Shown here in pieces: positions 18,450 to 28,099 of a DNA stretch of 52,489 nucleotides. The number at the start of each line of letters is the position of its first letter. Position 1 is the first letter of the stretch. The DNA lies in contig NZ_JANHAP010000018.1 in the NCBI RefSeq assembly GCF_024734385.1, forward strand, positions 1 to 52,489. The letters are read 5' to 3'. The notes under the pieces are model-generated. The model worked only from the letters and a program-made list of their open reading frames with translations. It was not told where the DNA came from and did not search any database. Origin of the DNA: Dasania sp. GY-MA-18 (GTDB lineage Bacteria; Pseudomonadota; Gammaproteobacteria; Pseudomonadales; Dasaniaceae). A program made the translations under genes and the position numbers.

Positions 18450-19406
18450 ATGACAAAGCCAACTAATGATCTTGCTTTTACCCGTGAAGATTTATATGGC
18501 ACAACGCCTGAGCACACCTTTGCGGGCGCGACCAGTTTTATGCGCCGTAAATACACCCGTGATTTAACGGGTGTGGACGTTGCTGTTTCTGGAGTGCCCT
18601 ATGATCTGGCCACCTCCAATCGTTCTGGTTCACGTATGGGGCCACGTGCAATTCGTAACATATCCTCAACGTTATCTTGGGGAACCGTTATGGGTTGGAA
18701 CTTTGACCCTTTCGATAAATTAGCCGTTATTGATTATGGCGATTGCGATTTTTATCCGGGCCGCCCTCATCTGGTGCCTGATGAAATTCACGCCCACGCT
18801 AAACATATTTTAGATAATGACGTGGCTATGCTAACGCTGGGTGGCGATCATTTTGTGACTTACCCTGTTGTCAAAGCTCACGCGGAAAAACACGGCCCTA
18901 TTTCATTAATTCATTTTGACGCCCATAGCGACACCTGGGAAGACGAAGATGGGCGTATCGATCATGGCACCATGTTCTATCATGCCGCCAAACAAGGCAT
19001 AATTAATCCAGAAGCGTCTGCCCAAATAGGTATGCGCTTAGCTAACCCTAAAACTCATGGCTATAACGTATTTGATGCCAAGTGGGTACACGATAATGGC
19101 GTCGAAGCTACTGCGGCAAAAATTAAAGAAATGGTTGGTGATAACCCTTGTTACTTAACCTTTGATATTGATTGCCTTGATCCTTGCTACGCACCAGGCA
19201 CGGGCACACCGGTTTGTGGCGGCTTATCAACTTACCAAGCCTTGCATATTCTTCGTGGTTTAGACGGTATCAATATAGTAGGCATGGATTTAGTAGAAGT
19301 AGCCCCTGCCTATGACGTAGGTGAAATCACCTCATTGGCCGGCGCTACTATTGCGTTAGATTTGCTGTGCCTGTACGCCAGCAGTAAAGAGCAGCGTCAA
19401 AAGTAG
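18450..19406 (+). CDS. Agmatinase-family ureohydrolase
   Basis: The 318-residue protein has all manganese-ligand motifs of the arginase/agmatinase family: GGDHF (D133, H134), HFDAHSD at 155-161 (D157, H159, D161) and FDIDCLDP at 238-245 (D239, D241), followed by APGTGTPVCGG. These enzymes release urea from agmatine or related guanidino compounds, giving an amine. Family members also include guanidinobutyrase and guanidinopropionase, so the substrate is open. It lies between the TonB receptor and a terminator. A remnant of a second, similar gene follows, and another full-length relative is at 23033. Confidence 0.9.
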   Translation: MTKPTNDLAFTREDLYGTTPEHTFAGATSFMRRKYTRDLTGVDVAVSGVPYDLATSNRSGSRMGPRAIRNISSTLSWGTVMGWNFDPFDKLAVIDYGDCDFYPGRPHLVPDEIHAHAKHILDNDVAMLTLGGDHFVTYPVVKAHAEKHGPISLIHFDAHSDTWEDEDGRIDHGTMFYHAAKQGIINPEASAQIGMRLANPKTHGYNVFDAKWVHDNGVEATAAKIKEMVGDNPCYLTFDIDCLDPCYAPGTGTPVCGGLSTYQALHILRGLDGINIVGMDLVEVAPAYDVGEITSLAGATIALDLLCLYASSKEQRQK

Positions 19407-19436
19407 CTTTATCTCCACATCAGCGATGATGCTTGT

Positions 19437-19468
19437 GCCGGCTTAGCAGATTTTGAGTCGGCTTTTTT
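19437..19468 (+). terminator. Intrinsic terminator after the agmatinase gene
   Basis: GCCGGCT pairs with AGTCGGC (one G-U) over a 12-base loop and is followed directly by six T. It lies 31 bp after the stop codon. Confidence 0.75.
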
Positions 19469-19507
19469 GTTTCTTATGTTTTACATTTCTACAAGTGGGA
19501 GTAAACC

Positions 19508-19642
19508 ATGACTTTTGACGATGTGATTGAAGTAGTCCTCTGTTATGACCCCGCTGAAATTACGGTACAAACTGGAACCGCACTAATGTTGGAAGATTTG
19601 TGTCTGTTTTTTGTGGCCATAGCTAAGCGCAATCATCCTTAA
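19508..19642 (+). pseudogene. C-terminal remnant of another ureohydrolase
   Basis: A 44-codon frame begins MTFDDVIEVVLCYDPAEI and continues TVQTGTALMLEDLCLFFVA. This matches the last helix-strand-helix of agmatinase-family proteins ('VEVAPxYDPxEIT...A..LxxExLCL'), as in YDVGEITSLAGATIALDLLC of the neighbouring gene. The metal-binding core is absent. It suggests there were once three ureohydrolase genes here. Confidence 0.65.
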
Positions 19643-19771
19643 GGCTATAATAGATTGCAATATCTGTAAATGCTGCCTAGAGATTAGTAGCACAATGGTA
19701 GTATCGTTATTTAAAACAACAAAGATATAAATAGCACTCTAAACTCAACTTATTGTCTTGATAACAACATT

Positions 19772-20511
19772 ATGAAAATATTCTTTCGATTAGTACAATC
19801 ACTTGTTTTATTATTACTTCTTGCACCTTGTGCATTCGCAGAAATCGACAAGGTCATTATCGTCAGCGACGAATGGAAAAACTATAGTAATAAAGATGGC
19901 AGTGGCTATTACCTTGATACCGTACGTGAAATATTTGAAAAATAGGGATTAACTGTCATTTTTAAAATTCATCCCTACCAACGATCTATTGAAATCATCA
20001 ATAATAAAACTGCTGATATCATTGTTGGCGTATATAAAACCAACGACCTCTCAGCCAATTATTCCAGTGCACCTCTTGAAATAGACAGAGTTGATATTGC
20101 CTTAAGTAAAAGTATGGCTAACAATTGGCAGGGGGTAAAATCACAAAAAGGAAAACGGGTAGGAGCTTTGAAAGGCTATAGCTTTGGTGACCATATCGAT
20201 GTAGATATGCATTACAAAGAAATGTAAAAATTAAAATCCATCTTAAAGATGTTAAATCATGATCGCTTAGATGCTGTTTTAAATTACGAGCCGGACATAC
20301 TACATATACAAAAGACCACTAACGAAAAATCGCAGTATATTATTAAAAATGCTGTCTCAAAAATCACACTTACGCAGCCTTTGCTAACAACAAAAAAGGC
20401 CAACGTCTACTCAAAGTATTTAATGAAGGCGTTATGTCACTTCACAACAGCGGCCAACTAAAAGCAATTATGCTCAGCAACTTAGGTTCAACAGCCACTT
20501 ACCCTTTGTAG
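19772..20511 (+). pseudogene. Periplasmic substrate-binding protein (SBP family 3-like), broken
   Basis: The frame starts with a clear signal peptide (MKIFFRLVQSLVLLLLLAP, cleavage near AFA) followed by IDKVIIVSDEWKNYSNKDG. It meets TAG at 19943-19945, continues in frame (VIFKIHPYQRSIEIINNK, ADIIVGVYKT), and meets TAA at 20225-20227. It then runs to about 20365 (LNHDRLDAVLNYEPDIL) and needs one frameshift to finish as LLKVFNEGVMSLHNSGQL before TAG at 20509-20511. Total length is about 245 codons, right for this family of ABC-type or sensor-linked binding proteins. Three lesions make it a pseudogene. Confidence 0.8.
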
Positions 20512-21019
20512 CGATGGTGCTCGGCAAGTGGATTTTTTAATTTAAAGCTTTATCAGCTCGTCATTTACTAGAGGCGTCTCATACCTAGTTATAAAATAAT
20601 TAAACTCAGCACGGCCTTATTTATTTTTTACTCGTTTCAACAAGATATCACTGTTCTTTTCCATTAAAGGAACATTCAAAATCCGTTTTTGTAGTCTGGG
20701 TAGTTCTTTGCTTTATGCCGTATTGTAACGTGCGGATCAAATGTTTAATTTAAATATACCCATAGGGGAGCGGCTAATTTCCGCCTATATTTATGCCGCT
20801 GATATAAAATTCTTCCTTCTAACACTCGTCATAGATATGGGTAATCCCCATGAACAGCCAAAAAGTTATCCGTTTAAACCCGACGGTCCCGACAGCGGCT
20901 TTGACCAGAGGGGCAAGTCCTCCGTTACTATTCAGGCACTCAGCTCGATATGCCTAGCCCGATTTTGTACTGGTCTTGAGGGTAAAATCCAGGCAGGGAT
21001 TTGGATCAGAAACTCAGGT
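20512..21019. other. Gene-poor stretch
   Basis: A frame of about 120 codons at 20741-21103 lacks recognisable motifs and overlaps the start of the GNAT remnant in another frame, so I do not call it a gene. A short frame MNSQKVIRLNPTVPTAALTR near 20850 is also unassigned. Confidence 0.35.
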
Positions 21020-21375
21020 AAAATCGGCGGCGAGGATCAAGGCAGCAATGCCTCGTCCATCAGCTTAAGCAATGTGAACAACATTCGGGCGAGATATTTT
21101 TAGCCATTGCTGAAGAAGAACAAGGAACTGCACATATCGACCCTGAATTTAGGCGCTTTGGCTACATCTCTCAGCTAGTTGTAACTAAGTCTCACAGAGG
21201 CAAGGGCACTACCTAAAAACTCATGACAGCAATTGAAAACGACTGCATGCAGCTTGGGCTCAGCCCCCTAAAAGTCTCTGCTCTGTCAAAGAACGCTGCG
21301 ACCAGTGACTTTTACCAAGCTATCGCCTACTAAGTAGACGAAATCCAATTTAGTAAAAACTATAATTTCACATAG
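21020..21375 (+). pseudogene. GNAT-family N-acetyltransferase remnant
   Basis: Reading through two TAA codons gives EIFLAIAEEEQGTAHIDPEF, then ISQLVVTKSHRGKGTT (the acetyl-CoA binding RGxG region), KLMTAIENDCMQLGLSPL and LSKNAATSDFYQAIAY. These are the B motif, A motif and terminal segment of GNAT enzymes in order. The stops fall directly after the acetyl-CoA loop and at the normal 'FYxxxGF' end. Confidence 0.75.
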
Positions 21376-21539
21376 TTCATCACTGACCATCACTTAATCT
21401 GTCCTGCAAAAACCTTAATAAGTGATCAATACTGCCTCATTTTTTTATCCAGATCTGTGTTTGTAGTAAATCGATAGATTTATACGATATAAAAGCTACT
21501 TTTTGGACAATAAAAAAGAAGGCTACCCCTTCTATCTTA

Positions 21540-22500
21540 ACTATAAGGTAGATAATGAATAGCAGGAATACTAATCTCCGAACAAGTTGTTGAATTCTCG
21601 GTCGAATTTAAAATTAAAATCAGCAGACTTAACTATTAACTTGATGTAAAAACTATCGATATAGAAAAAGCTCTTAATCTTCACCCGGTAATGATATATC
21701 GCTGGCGACAGGAATACAGGGAGGGTAAATTTTTTGAAACATCCTCTAGAAGAATTAGTATGACTAAACAGCCAACGACCCCACAGGAAGAGAAAAGTAT
21801 AGAGGATGAGATCCGTAATCTTAAGAAAGAGCTCTTCGCCGCTAAAAAGGAAAACGATTCAGGTTCATAGCTGATCATCGTGATAATTTTGACGTCAGAT
21901 GCCTATGTCGTAGTTTACAGGCTTCACCAGCTGGTTTTTATAAGTGGCTAAATAGGCCTGTATCGGCACGCGTCACTACCAATGCTTAGCTTATATCTGT
22001 GATTAGAAAATTGCTTGATCTACACGATGGTAACTATGGAAGCCCTAGAACCCATCGAGAGCTAGTTCACCATAAACGTGTAGAGCGGCTCTATCGTACA
22101 AACACGTGCATAACGGTTGATAACCTTCGATACAACATTCCATCTACCTCCGAATCAATAATGGGCTGGTGATGTCAGCTATCTTAAGGTTAAAGGTAAG
22201 TGGATATACATGTCCGTAATCCTAGATCTTTATTCACGGAAAGCCTTCGGCTGGTCACTTGGTAAAAACTGAACAACAGAGCTAACATTGAAGTCACTGA
22301 GTATGGCGCTCATGTTTTCAAAATAAGCTACGATCGGTAGGCATTAAAACAAGCATGAATCGATAAAAGACAATGACAGGTAATATTCATGCTGAATCAT
22401 TCTTCCGTATATTTAAAACCGAGTCATTTTCGGAGAGGTATCCGAAGACATTAGCCACCTCCATATGAAAGAATGGCTGCAGAATATTAATCAGTAATTT
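21540..22500 (+). mobile_element. IS3-family element remnant (orfA and orfB fragments)
   Basis: The orfA part reads VKTIDIEKALNLHPVMIYRW and then KSIEDEIRNLKKELFAAKKE (HTH and leucine-zipper-like region). The orfB part has [60 protein letters not shown] (start of the rve catalytic domain) and AESFFRIFKTESF (third catalytic Glu region). Many stops and frameshifts interrupt both, so it cannot encode an active transposase. Ends could not be defined. Confidence 0.8.
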
Positions 22501-22554
22501 TATCTACTTTATGGGGGGCTCTTCTTAACGATGTTTAAAACGTTATTACTGCAA

Positions 22555-22797
22555 AGTTAGTACAGTTTGAGTGATCTTGGCCTTGAGAAACAGCTAACCA
22601 GAGACTTATTGTTTCGCCGGTTTGTTGATTTAAGTTTGCCCGAGTCAGTACTCGATCACTCTGCCTAGTGGCCCTTTAGTAATCTGTTAGAAAATGCGGG
22701 GGTATTTGAGAAGCTGTTGAATGAAATTAATGACCAGCTCGCCGAGCAGGGGCTGTTAATTCGTAGTGGCGAAGTGAGCGTCATAGAAGCTAAGTAA
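22555..22797 (+). mobile_element. IS5-family transposase N-terminal remnant
   Basis: The frame reads LEKQLTRDLLFRRFVDLSLP, ESVLDHS, and after a TAG, NLLENAGVFEKLLNEINDQL and AEQGLLIRSGEVSVIEAK, ending at TAA 22795-22797. This is the 'RRFxxL...PDxxTLxRFR..L' N-terminal region of IS5 DDE transposases. The catalytic domain is gone. Confidence 0.75.
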
Positions 22798-22912
22798 AAA
22801 AGGGACGCTTAGGTTTTTAAGACGTTAACGAATCTCTATCTGGGGATTTAGGAAAGGTATCGAATGGACAAAAGGGTGTAAAAGATGCTTTTCGTATTGC
22901 CCTTTAACCTTG

Positions 22913-23000
22913 TTTAGCCGAGGCTGACAATGGGTAAAATGTCATGAAGTCATCGCTTTTCTCTTCTGATAAAATCACTACAAAGTTTATTAGCCAGAAA
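22913..23000 (+). promoter_or_regulatory. Leader shared with 33183-33270
   Basis: This 88-bp stretch, ending 32 bp before the second agmatinase-family gene, aligns without gaps to 33183-33270 with roughly 70% identity, including 16 identical bases (ACAATGGGTAAAATGT). Both copies lie just upstream of a start codon. It may be a shared promoter/operator or structured leader; the function is not known. An ATGTCATGA-type half site in it recurs near 28036-28044. Confidence 0.5.
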
Positions 23001-23032
23001 TAACGCCGCCAAATCAACAAAGAGAGGCTCCA

Positions 23033-24037
23033 ATGATCAATAAAGAGAAGTTAGATGAATTACGCCAGAAGTATGGTGCTGAAGCCGGCGGTTTTCTTAA
23101 AGAATCAAACCCTGAACCTGCAGTTGCACAGTCAATAGGTGCAATGAACGACGTTGCTACCTTGCTTGATGCGCCTTATCGGCCAGAAGACAGAGATATG
23201 GATATTGCCTTAATCGGTGTTCCTTTTGACCTAGGTGTAACCCATCGGGGTGGCGCCAAGTTTGGCCCTAGAGCCATACGGGATATTGGTCGTATTGGCC
23301 CCTATAACCATCGCAGCCAAATGAACCCTTTTGAAAAAGCTGATATTGCTGACATCGGAGACGTCCCCTTAGGAAGCCGCTATAACTTAGAGTCTGGCTT
23401 AAAAGAAATTGAGTTTTACTATGAAGGCATTGCTAAGGCTGGTATTCGCCCATTGACCGCTGGTGGCGACCACTCCATCACTTACCCGATAATGCGCGCT
23501 CTAGGTAAAAAAGAGCCTTTGGGCATGATTCACATAGATGCTCATTGCGATACCTGTGGCCCCATTAGTGATTCACGCTTTCACCACGGCGGCCCCTTTC
23601 GCAATGCAGTATTAGATGGTGTTTTGGATCCAGCCCGCTGTATTCAGATTGGCATTCGCGGCTCAGCAGACCCTTATTGGGAATTCAGCTATGATTCAGG
23701 CATGACAGTGCTGCATATTGAAGACGTGACGGAAATGGGCATTCCAGCGGTTATTGCCAAAGCTCGTGAAATTTTAGGGAATGGCCCAACCTATGTGACC
23801 TTTGATATTGACGGTCTGGATCCCGCCTACGCACCAGGAACAGGAACACCTGAAGTCGGGGGTTTATTGCCAAGAGAAGCACAGGAATTACTAATAGGTA
23901 TGCAAGGATTGAATATTGTTGGCGGCGATTTAGTAGAAGTAGCACCTAACTGGGATAGCAATACCACGACTGCCCAAGCAGGTGCCCAGATGCTGTTTGA
24001 GATATTGTGCTTAATGGCTGCAGATAAAGCAGTCTAA
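23033..24037 (+). CDS. Agmatinase-family ureohydrolase (second copy)
   Basis: The 334-residue protein has metal motifs GGDHS (D146, H147), HIDAHCD at 167-173 and FDIDGLDP at 257-264, then APGTGTPEVGG and the typical C-terminal VEVAPNWD. It is clearly different from the first copy, with an N-terminal extension of about 40 residues and RGGAKFGPRAIRDIG instead of SGSRMGPRAIRNIS. It may therefore act on a different guanidino compound; guanidinobutyrase or guanidinopropionase activity is possible. AGAGAGG precedes the ATG. It is preceded by a leader also found at 33183 and followed by a hairpin terminator. Confidence 0.9.
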   Translation: MINKEKLDELRQKYGAEAGGFLKESNPEPAVAQSIGAMNDVATLLDAPYRPEDRDMDIALIGVPFDLGVTHRGGAKFGPRAIRDIGRIGPYNHRSQMNPFEKADIADIGDVPLGSRYNLESGLKEIEFYYEGIAKAGIRPLTAGGDHSITYPIMRALGKKEPLGMIHIDAHCDTCGPISDSRFHHGGPFRNAVLDGVLDPARCIQIGIRGSADPYWEFSYDSGMTVLHIEDVTEMGIPAVIAKAREILGNGPTYVTFDIDGLDPAYAPGTGTPEVGGLLPREAQELLIGMQGLNIVGGDLVEVAPNWDSNTTTAQAGAQMLFEILCLMAADKAV

Positions 24038-24056
24038 ATAAACACCAATAGAAAAA

Positions 24057-24093
24057 GCAGGTTAAAATTTTCTATGAATTTAGCCTGCCCTTT
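24057..24093 (+). terminator. Probable terminator after the second agmatinase gene
   Basis: GCAGGTTAAA pairs with TTTAGCCTGC (one G-U) around a 12-base loop, 20 bp after the stop; a short CCTTTC follows. Confidence 0.5.
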
Positions 24094-24130
24094 CGAGCTA
24101 TCGCCTCTCTAATAACGCCCCCCTGTATCC

Positions 24131-24745
24131 CTAGCAGTGGTCATCACCCCCTTTTATTTCCAGCTGTATTAAAGGGTCATCCTTTGACGCAGCCTCAAGA
24201 GTGGACATTGCTTCAAGAAAAAGACCAAACAGCTCTGCCTGCGACGATATATTGAGTTTATTATAAATGCTTACCAGGTGATTACGCACTGTACCTTCGG
24301 AGCGCGCTATAACATTTGCAATCAACTTTGGGGAGCCCCCTTCAATAATAAATGAGTGATTTCAATCTCCTTATCTGTCAATAACGATGTCGCGAATTTT
24401 GAAAATTCCTGCTGAAAGATACATACAAAAGCTTGAGTTTCCGTAGCTGCTATTTCGCTTTTACTAGGCCGAGAACTTTCCAAAGTATCTCTAACTATTA
24501 CCTTAATCAATGGCATCATTTATGCAAATAGGCCAGCAAAGCTCTTCCCGAAGACCATAAGCGCTGTATAATTTACGATAAACTCTGGGTCAATAAAGTG
24601 ATCAGGAGCCACCAGCCATACATCACAGGAAATGAGTTGCCGGATCACATTGATCAGCTGTGCATACACATTCTTTTGATCAATCAGGGTTATCAGTCTA
24701 GCCAGTTCAAGAAGTAAATTAGATTTAACAACACAACAATTTGCT
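24131..24745 (-). pseudogene. LuxR-family regulator, broken
   Basis: The minus strand encodes a sensor part (NLLLELARLITLIDQKNVYA, then VIRQLISCDVWLVAPDHF). A TAA falls before MMPLIKVIVRDTLES. The helix-turn-helix region (LLTDKEIEITHLLLKG) is split by a one-base frameshift near 24330, where a G5 run lies, and continues IANVIARSEGTVRNHLVSIY and KLNISSQAELFGLFLEAM. It is a paralogue of the intact regulator at 11516-12361, with the same HTH layout and tail. It converges on the second agmatinase gene. Confidence 0.75.
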
Positions 24746-25269
24746 AGGACGTCAAGATAACCCCTAATCCATCTAACCGTAGCATTTCAACAACTGGATA
24801 GTAATTTGAAATTGCTAAATTAAGTCACTGCTGCCCCGTTAGCTATGGAAGCATGAATTGGGTATTGAATGCAGTGACCTTGGCTAGCATGAATGCTGTC
24901 ACAGAGCCTACATGAATGTACTCGCGATGAATCACTGCAGGCAATGCCGAGTTCACGTCTAGCGAGATGCATATAAGCGCCCCCTTAATTACGGACGTCG
25001 ACATTAAATATCCAAATATCCAAATATCAACAAGACTGCAGTGAACTTGAATACATATTGAGCCAATAGTTTAATAAACCACTACAAACGGTAGAAAATT
25101 CTGTTAATTTTAATTATTGACATGTCGCTCATACTGTATAAAGGAAGGTATCAATCACCTACAAAGGTTTTGGTGACAAACCATAAGACGCTGAAAAGGC
25201 ACTAACCCCACGCGAAAGAGACTATCTAACGCACTGCTTTTCAATATTCTATATCTTTATCAACATTAT
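24746..25269. other. Gene-free stretch with a short tandem repeat
   Basis: No gene is recognised. A tandem repeat of AAATATCC (three units, last one partial) lies at 25006-25028. Confidence 0.45.
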
Positions 25270-25670
25270 GACCTGCAGTCTTCAAGCACCAAGGTCAAGT
25301 ACAGCATCGACTCGCCCCGCCGCCAACATTTTCATCATAGCTTTAAGTGATGAATACTCTTTATAGTTAACATTAGCAGGTAAATATGCGGCGTAATTAT
25401 CTCCTATACGTGCCGCAACAGTCTTATTACTTAATGAAATTAATCCCTTCCAATTTTTGTCCAAATCAGCTGAAACAGCAATATCAGGTGATGAAAAATG
25501 AACGGGGCAATCAGGGTAATAACGCAATGGCATATCATTACGGAGCGCCCCAAATGCCATTTCAACATCACCTGAAGCAACCTTGCTGAATGCGCGCTTT
25601 AGTGGCATAAATTGAATTTTAGGCATTAATCCTGGCGCAGGGTTAACCTATGCTCCACTCAAAATCGGAA
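25270..25670 (-). pseudogene. Substrate-binding protein fragment (SBP family 3-like)
   Basis: The frame reads MPKIQFMPLKRAFSKVASGD, VEMAFGALRN, and near the end MLAAGRVDAVLDLGA. This is the same family signature as the remnants at 534 and 19772. The start and signal peptide are absent, the frame begins after LNPAPGL, and the last lobe is missing, so it is an internal fragment of about 120 codons. Confidence 0.65.
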
Positions 25671-26170
25671 AAGCTGCGAAGCTCGGCTTAGCTTAGCTGG
25701 TAATTACGCATCTCTTTACTTTGCATGAGTTTTAGCGCTCTACAAAATTGTAAAGATAAGTGTTGCCTTGAATATGGAGTGGATGTCTTCTGATTAGTAG
25801 CGAGTTTTTTGTGAGTGCGGTTTAAAACTATTCATCAGATGTCGTCTTTATCTCATTGAGAGTTAAAGTAAGTGCTAGGAACATAGTTATGGATAATATT
25901 TATTGAGACCTCTATGCGGAAGATGATTTTTCTTTCAGGCAAGACAAAAATTCGCCCAGAGAGGGGCTTACTGCAGTAAATGCTCGATTGACCACACTTT
26001 AATGCGGCATCAGAGCAAAATGGCTTCCGTGGAAAGACCTCATTGAAGTACCAATTATATTTTTTCTGTCGCATTTATTAGTGATTAGGCGGTCGTCACG
26101 ATACTATGCTAGATAGAGACTTGATTCAAAATATGTCAAACGACGCTTTTACAACAAATCAGAGTTAATA
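25671..26170. other. Gene-free stretch upstream of the MFS gene
   Basis: No recognisable gene is seen. A 73-codon minus-strand frame at 25853-26074 has no family resemblance or ribosome site. The promoter of the MFS gene should lie here. Confidence 0.4.
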
Positions 26171-27403
26171 ATGCAAATTTCATCACAGTCTAGTCCTTGC
26201 GAATTAAATAACTTTTTTTCTAAATATAAGGCTGAAGAAAGTGGTTTTATGGCCAGCTTATTATTAGCGTTCCTAGCTTCTGCAGGCTTATTTTATATTA
26301 ATATTTTTGCTGCTATCACTGATGCCTTTATGGAGGGCGCCGGTCTTTCTACTTTTGATGCTGGGCAAATCACATCTGCTAATGCGCTAGGTGCAGCATT
26401 TGGTGCGTTGGCCATAACATTGTTGATACGCCTATTACCAAAGTGGAAAATAGCGGCATATGCCTTACTGGCGATGCTCATTTCGCTAGATATATTTACG
26501 ATTGCACTTGAATCTACGGATACGCTTATTTATCTAAGGTTTGCCCACGGCTTTATTGGTGGTGCCTTAGTTGGTTTAGGTTTTTCTGTTATCGCAAGAA
26601 CAAAAAAACCAGCGGTAGCATTTGGCCTCTTATTAGTTGTTCAATACGGAGGTGGCGCGCTCGGTTTATGGTTGCTGCCTCCATTAGTTCCCGAGTATGG
26701 GGCGTATGTGCCTTTTTATGCGCTTATTGCCTTTAGCGTTATTACTCTATCAATGGTGCCATTTATTGGTACTTACCCGTTGCCGGGCAAAGATGCAGTT
26801 GACTATAAAGAGTTTGATAAAGAAAGAAATACTGAAGTAAACAAAAGTGTTAAATTGATGCCTCTTGTTCTTACTTTGCTGACGATTTTTCTATTTCAAG
26901 CGGCTAATATGTCATTATTTGCCTTTATTTTTGGCTTGGGGAAATCATTTGGGCACCAAACAGATTTTTTAAGCAGTGCTATTGGCTTGGCTAATATTAT
27001 CGCAATGTTGGGCGCAGTCTTGGCTATATATACAGGAACCAGACTAAAAATATTAGCCCCATTAACGATTGCACTCTTGGCTGCAGCTATTGGTACGTGG
27101 TTACTCATTTTTAGTGATTCAGCCATGATGTACTTTGGGGCGAACTCACTCATCGGTGTGGCATGGGCATTTTGTATTCCTTATTTGTTTACGATGACAT
27201 CAAAATTTGACGCTGCTGGGCAAATGGCTGCATTAGGAGGTTTTGCATCGAAAATGGGGTTGGCTACCGGCCCATTGCTTGCAGGGTATTTATTGAGAGA
27301 CTCCGAAAATTACATTTTTTTGATTAATACTGCTGCAATTGTATTGGCTGCATGTGTGTTAATTGTCATTTATCCAATAAGAGTGGTTGATCAAGAGGGA
27401 TGA
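26171..27403 (+). CDS. Major facilitator superfamily transporter
   Basis: The 410-residue protein has about twelve hydrophobic segments with a central hydrophilic loop (about 205-230, KEFDKERNTEVNKS), the normal MFS 6+6 arrangement. The first helix is at about 26-48 and the last near 380-402. MFS proteins are inner-membrane secondary carriers for small molecules. The motif RFAHGFIGGALVGLG fits transmembrane helix 4. No substrate can be read from sequence. It stands alone between substrate-binding-protein and metallohydrolase remnants, and its intactness suggests it is still useful. AGAG precedes the ATG. Confidence 0.88.
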   Translation: MQISSQSSPCELNNFFSKYKAEESGFMASLLLAFLASAGLFYINIFAAITDAFMEGAGLSTFDAGQITSANALGAAFGALAITLLIRLLPKWKIAAYALLAMLISLDIFTIALESTDTLIYLRFAHGFIGGALVGLGFSVIARTKKPAVAFGLLLVVQYGGGALGLWLLPPLVPEYGAYVPFYALIAFSVITLSMVPFIGTYPLPGKDAVDYKEFDKERNTEVNKSVKLMPLVLTLLTIFLFQAANMSLFAFIFGLGKSFGHQTDFLSSAIGLANIIAMLGAVLAIYTGTRLKILAPLTIALLAAAIGTWLLIFSDSAMMYFGANSLIGVAWAFCIPYLFTMTSKFDAAGQMAALGGFASKMGLATGPLLAGYLLRDSENYIFLINTAAIVLAACVLIVIYPIRVVDQEG

Positions 27404-28099
27404 GAATTCACACTTTTTCCATAAGCTTTTTATGAAGCTTTGAATTTTACTGCACAGGAATTATAGATGATAAATAAGTGATTCGCGGTTTCAAGTAATA
27501 ACTGCAATTTAATTGCCCAGCAAGTAAATCTACTCGCTGCCCAATAAATAATTCATTTGGCGGCTGATCTTCCCCCGCTAAAATGGACACTGATTAACAG
27601 GCCAGCCACTGGCTTTAAATATCAAGATTGTAAATATTTTAACTATTAGACAACCCAGGCTATAAAAATGTCTAGTATATGCAATTAGAAAGATTAAACT
27701 TTTTTCGCCGACCTTAGCCTTAACCCCCCCTGCTATGAATAGGCCGATAGTCCACGATTTAATGTCAAGCTAGGCACACCAACATAGAACCCATCTATTT
27801 GGCGATTCAATTGTACCTACTGCGATGAGATTTTTAATATGCATGTGCTCCGAACGCTAAATAAAGTAAGTGCGGGGGCGGGGTGGAGATACAACGAAGA
27901 ACGGTAACATAGCTCGTTGATTGAGCTCAGCCACAGGAATAACTAGCCACACATAAAGGAATAAAATATTTAATTATAAGCGCAATTAATTTTGTGAAGT
28001 TTTCAATAATACATGACTTTTGTCATAGAGACGATAATGTCATGATTGCTTACACTACAAAATACCACACCTTATTTAGATTTATATGGGAAGTTAAAA
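27404..28099. other. Intergenic stretch with a dyad near its end
   Basis: No gene is seen. ATGAC-TTTT-GTCAT at 28013-28026 is a perfect 5-bp dyad, with a further GTCATGA about 12 bp downstream, just before the metallohydrolase gene. It may be an operator. A pair of AAGCTT sites at 27423-27440 could form a weak hairpin after the MFS gene. Confidence 0.4.

Noticed and set aside
20741-21103. 120-codon open frame
   Set aside because: It has no motif or ribosome site, low-complexity composition, and overlaps the recognisable GNAT remnant in another frame.
24824-24898. GTCACTGC/GCAGTGAC inverted pair as a LuxR operator
   Set aside because: The spacer is about 60 bases and there is no intact gene beside it; short pairs like this are expected by chance.
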